This document shows, in pieces, positions 6,494-6,717 of a stretch of 6,717 bases of DNA. The notes below the pieces were generated by a model. That model was not told the DNA's origin. It saw nothing but the letters and a program-made list of their open reading frames with translations, and did no database searches. The translations under genes and the position numbers were made by a program. The DNA is from Actinomycetota bacterium (GTDB taxonomy: Bacteria; Actinomycetota; Thermoleophilia; Solirubrobacterales; 70-9): positions 530 to 7,246 of the forward strand of contig VAYL01000194.1 of NCBI GenBank assembly GCA_005884305.1, in the 5' to 3' direction. The first letter of the stretch is position 1. Every line of letters begins with the position of its first letter.

Positions 6494-6717
6494 CGGGCCG
6501 CCATCCGCGCGAGGAGCTCCACGGCGACGGTCCGGTCGTCGAACGGGATCTTCCGGCCACCGGCGAACTCCTGGCCCTGCTCGTGGCCCTTGCCGGCGAT
6601 GACGACCGTGTCGCCGGGCTCGGCCTCGGCGAGCGCCTGAGCGATCGCGGCGCGGCGGTCCGGCTCGACCGCGATGTCGTCGCGGCCGTTCCCGTTTCCG
6701 TAGCCGGGAATTCCCGT
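6490..6717 (-). CDS. murE: UDP-N-acetylmuramoyl-tripeptide synthetase, C-terminal 75 residues
   Basis: The right edge cuts this gene, leaving the last 75 codons and the stop. Seen: [13 protein letters not shown], then [18 protein letters not shown] and [15 protein letters not shown] and the IPFDDR block are hallmarks of the MurE C-terminal domain, which binds the incoming amino acid and closes over the active site. MurE adds the third stem residue (meso-diaminopimelate or L-lysine) to UDP-MurNAc-L-Ala-D-Glu. The residue that decides which (the DNPR motif) lies outside the window. At its left end the fragment has a Gly/Asn-rich stretch ([13 protein letters not shown]), probably a surface loop. 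Its TGA overlaps the murF start by ATGA, and position upstream of murF is the standard dcw order. Confidence 0.93.
   Translation of the reverse strand, partial: TGIPGYGNGNGRDDIAVEPDRRAAIAQALAEAEPGDTVVIAGKGHEQGQEFAGGRKIPFDDRTVAVELLARMAAR

Noticed and set aside
5642..6640. A 332-codon plus-strand frame opposite murF and murE
   Set aside because: It lies antisense to two clear Mur ligases and shows no motif of its own.
1..6717. tRNA or rRNA genes, CRISPR arrays, insertion sequences, riboswitches
   Set aside because: No direct-repeat arrays, terminal inverted repeats, transposase-like frames or structured RNA signatures were seen, and nearly all bases are accounted for by coding genes.

Overview
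The window is high-GC DNA (roughly two thirds G+C by eye), densely packed with genes that often overlap by 4 nt. The protein sequences look actinobacterial, most like Thermoleophilia/Solirubrobacterales. That placement is an inference from composition and remembered family resemblance, not from a search.

Layout: (1) 1-575, minus strand: the 5' part of an AI-2E/PerM-type membrane transporter that runs off the left edge. Its N-terminus and membrane body lie in different frames, so there is an apparent single-base frameshift near 500-510. (2) 576-614: a 39-nt divergent intergenic region. (3) 615-3382, plus strand: two genes overlapping by ATGA. The first is a UlaG/NAPE-PLD-like metallo-beta-lactamase-fold hydrolase. 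The second is a 671-aa protein joining a four-helix holin-IV-like (YvlD/PF04020-type) membrane domain to an alkaline-phosphatase-superfamily phosphodiesterase domain. (4) 3395-6717, minus strand: part of the division/cell-wall (dcw) cluster, transcribed murE (3' end only) -> murF -> mraY -> a ZIP-family metal transporter. MurE/MurF and MurF/MraY overlap by ATGA, and the zip start lies 1 nt after the mraY stop. The plus and minus blocks converge across only 12 nt.

How the genes work together: MurE adds the diamino acid to UDP-MurNAc-dipeptide, MurF adds D-Ala-D-Ala, and MraY moves the finished phospho-MurNAc-pentapeptide onto undecaprenyl phosphate to make lipid I. The ZIP gene takes the place where murD, ftsW or murG would normally follow mraY, and it ends the cluster here. 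The plus-strand pair encodes two metal-dependent hydrolases of phosphodiester-cleaving superfamilies that are probably co-translated. Their substrate cannot be read from the sequence.

I saw no tRNA or rRNA genes, CRISPR array, insertion sequence, attachment site or strong intrinsic terminator. Almost every base is inside a gene, so no stretch over 300 nt lacks one. The least ordinary items are the holin-phosphodiesterase fusion with a predicted cytoplasmic catalytic domain, the frameshift in the transporter, and the early end of the dcw cluster at a ZIP gene with altered metal motifs.
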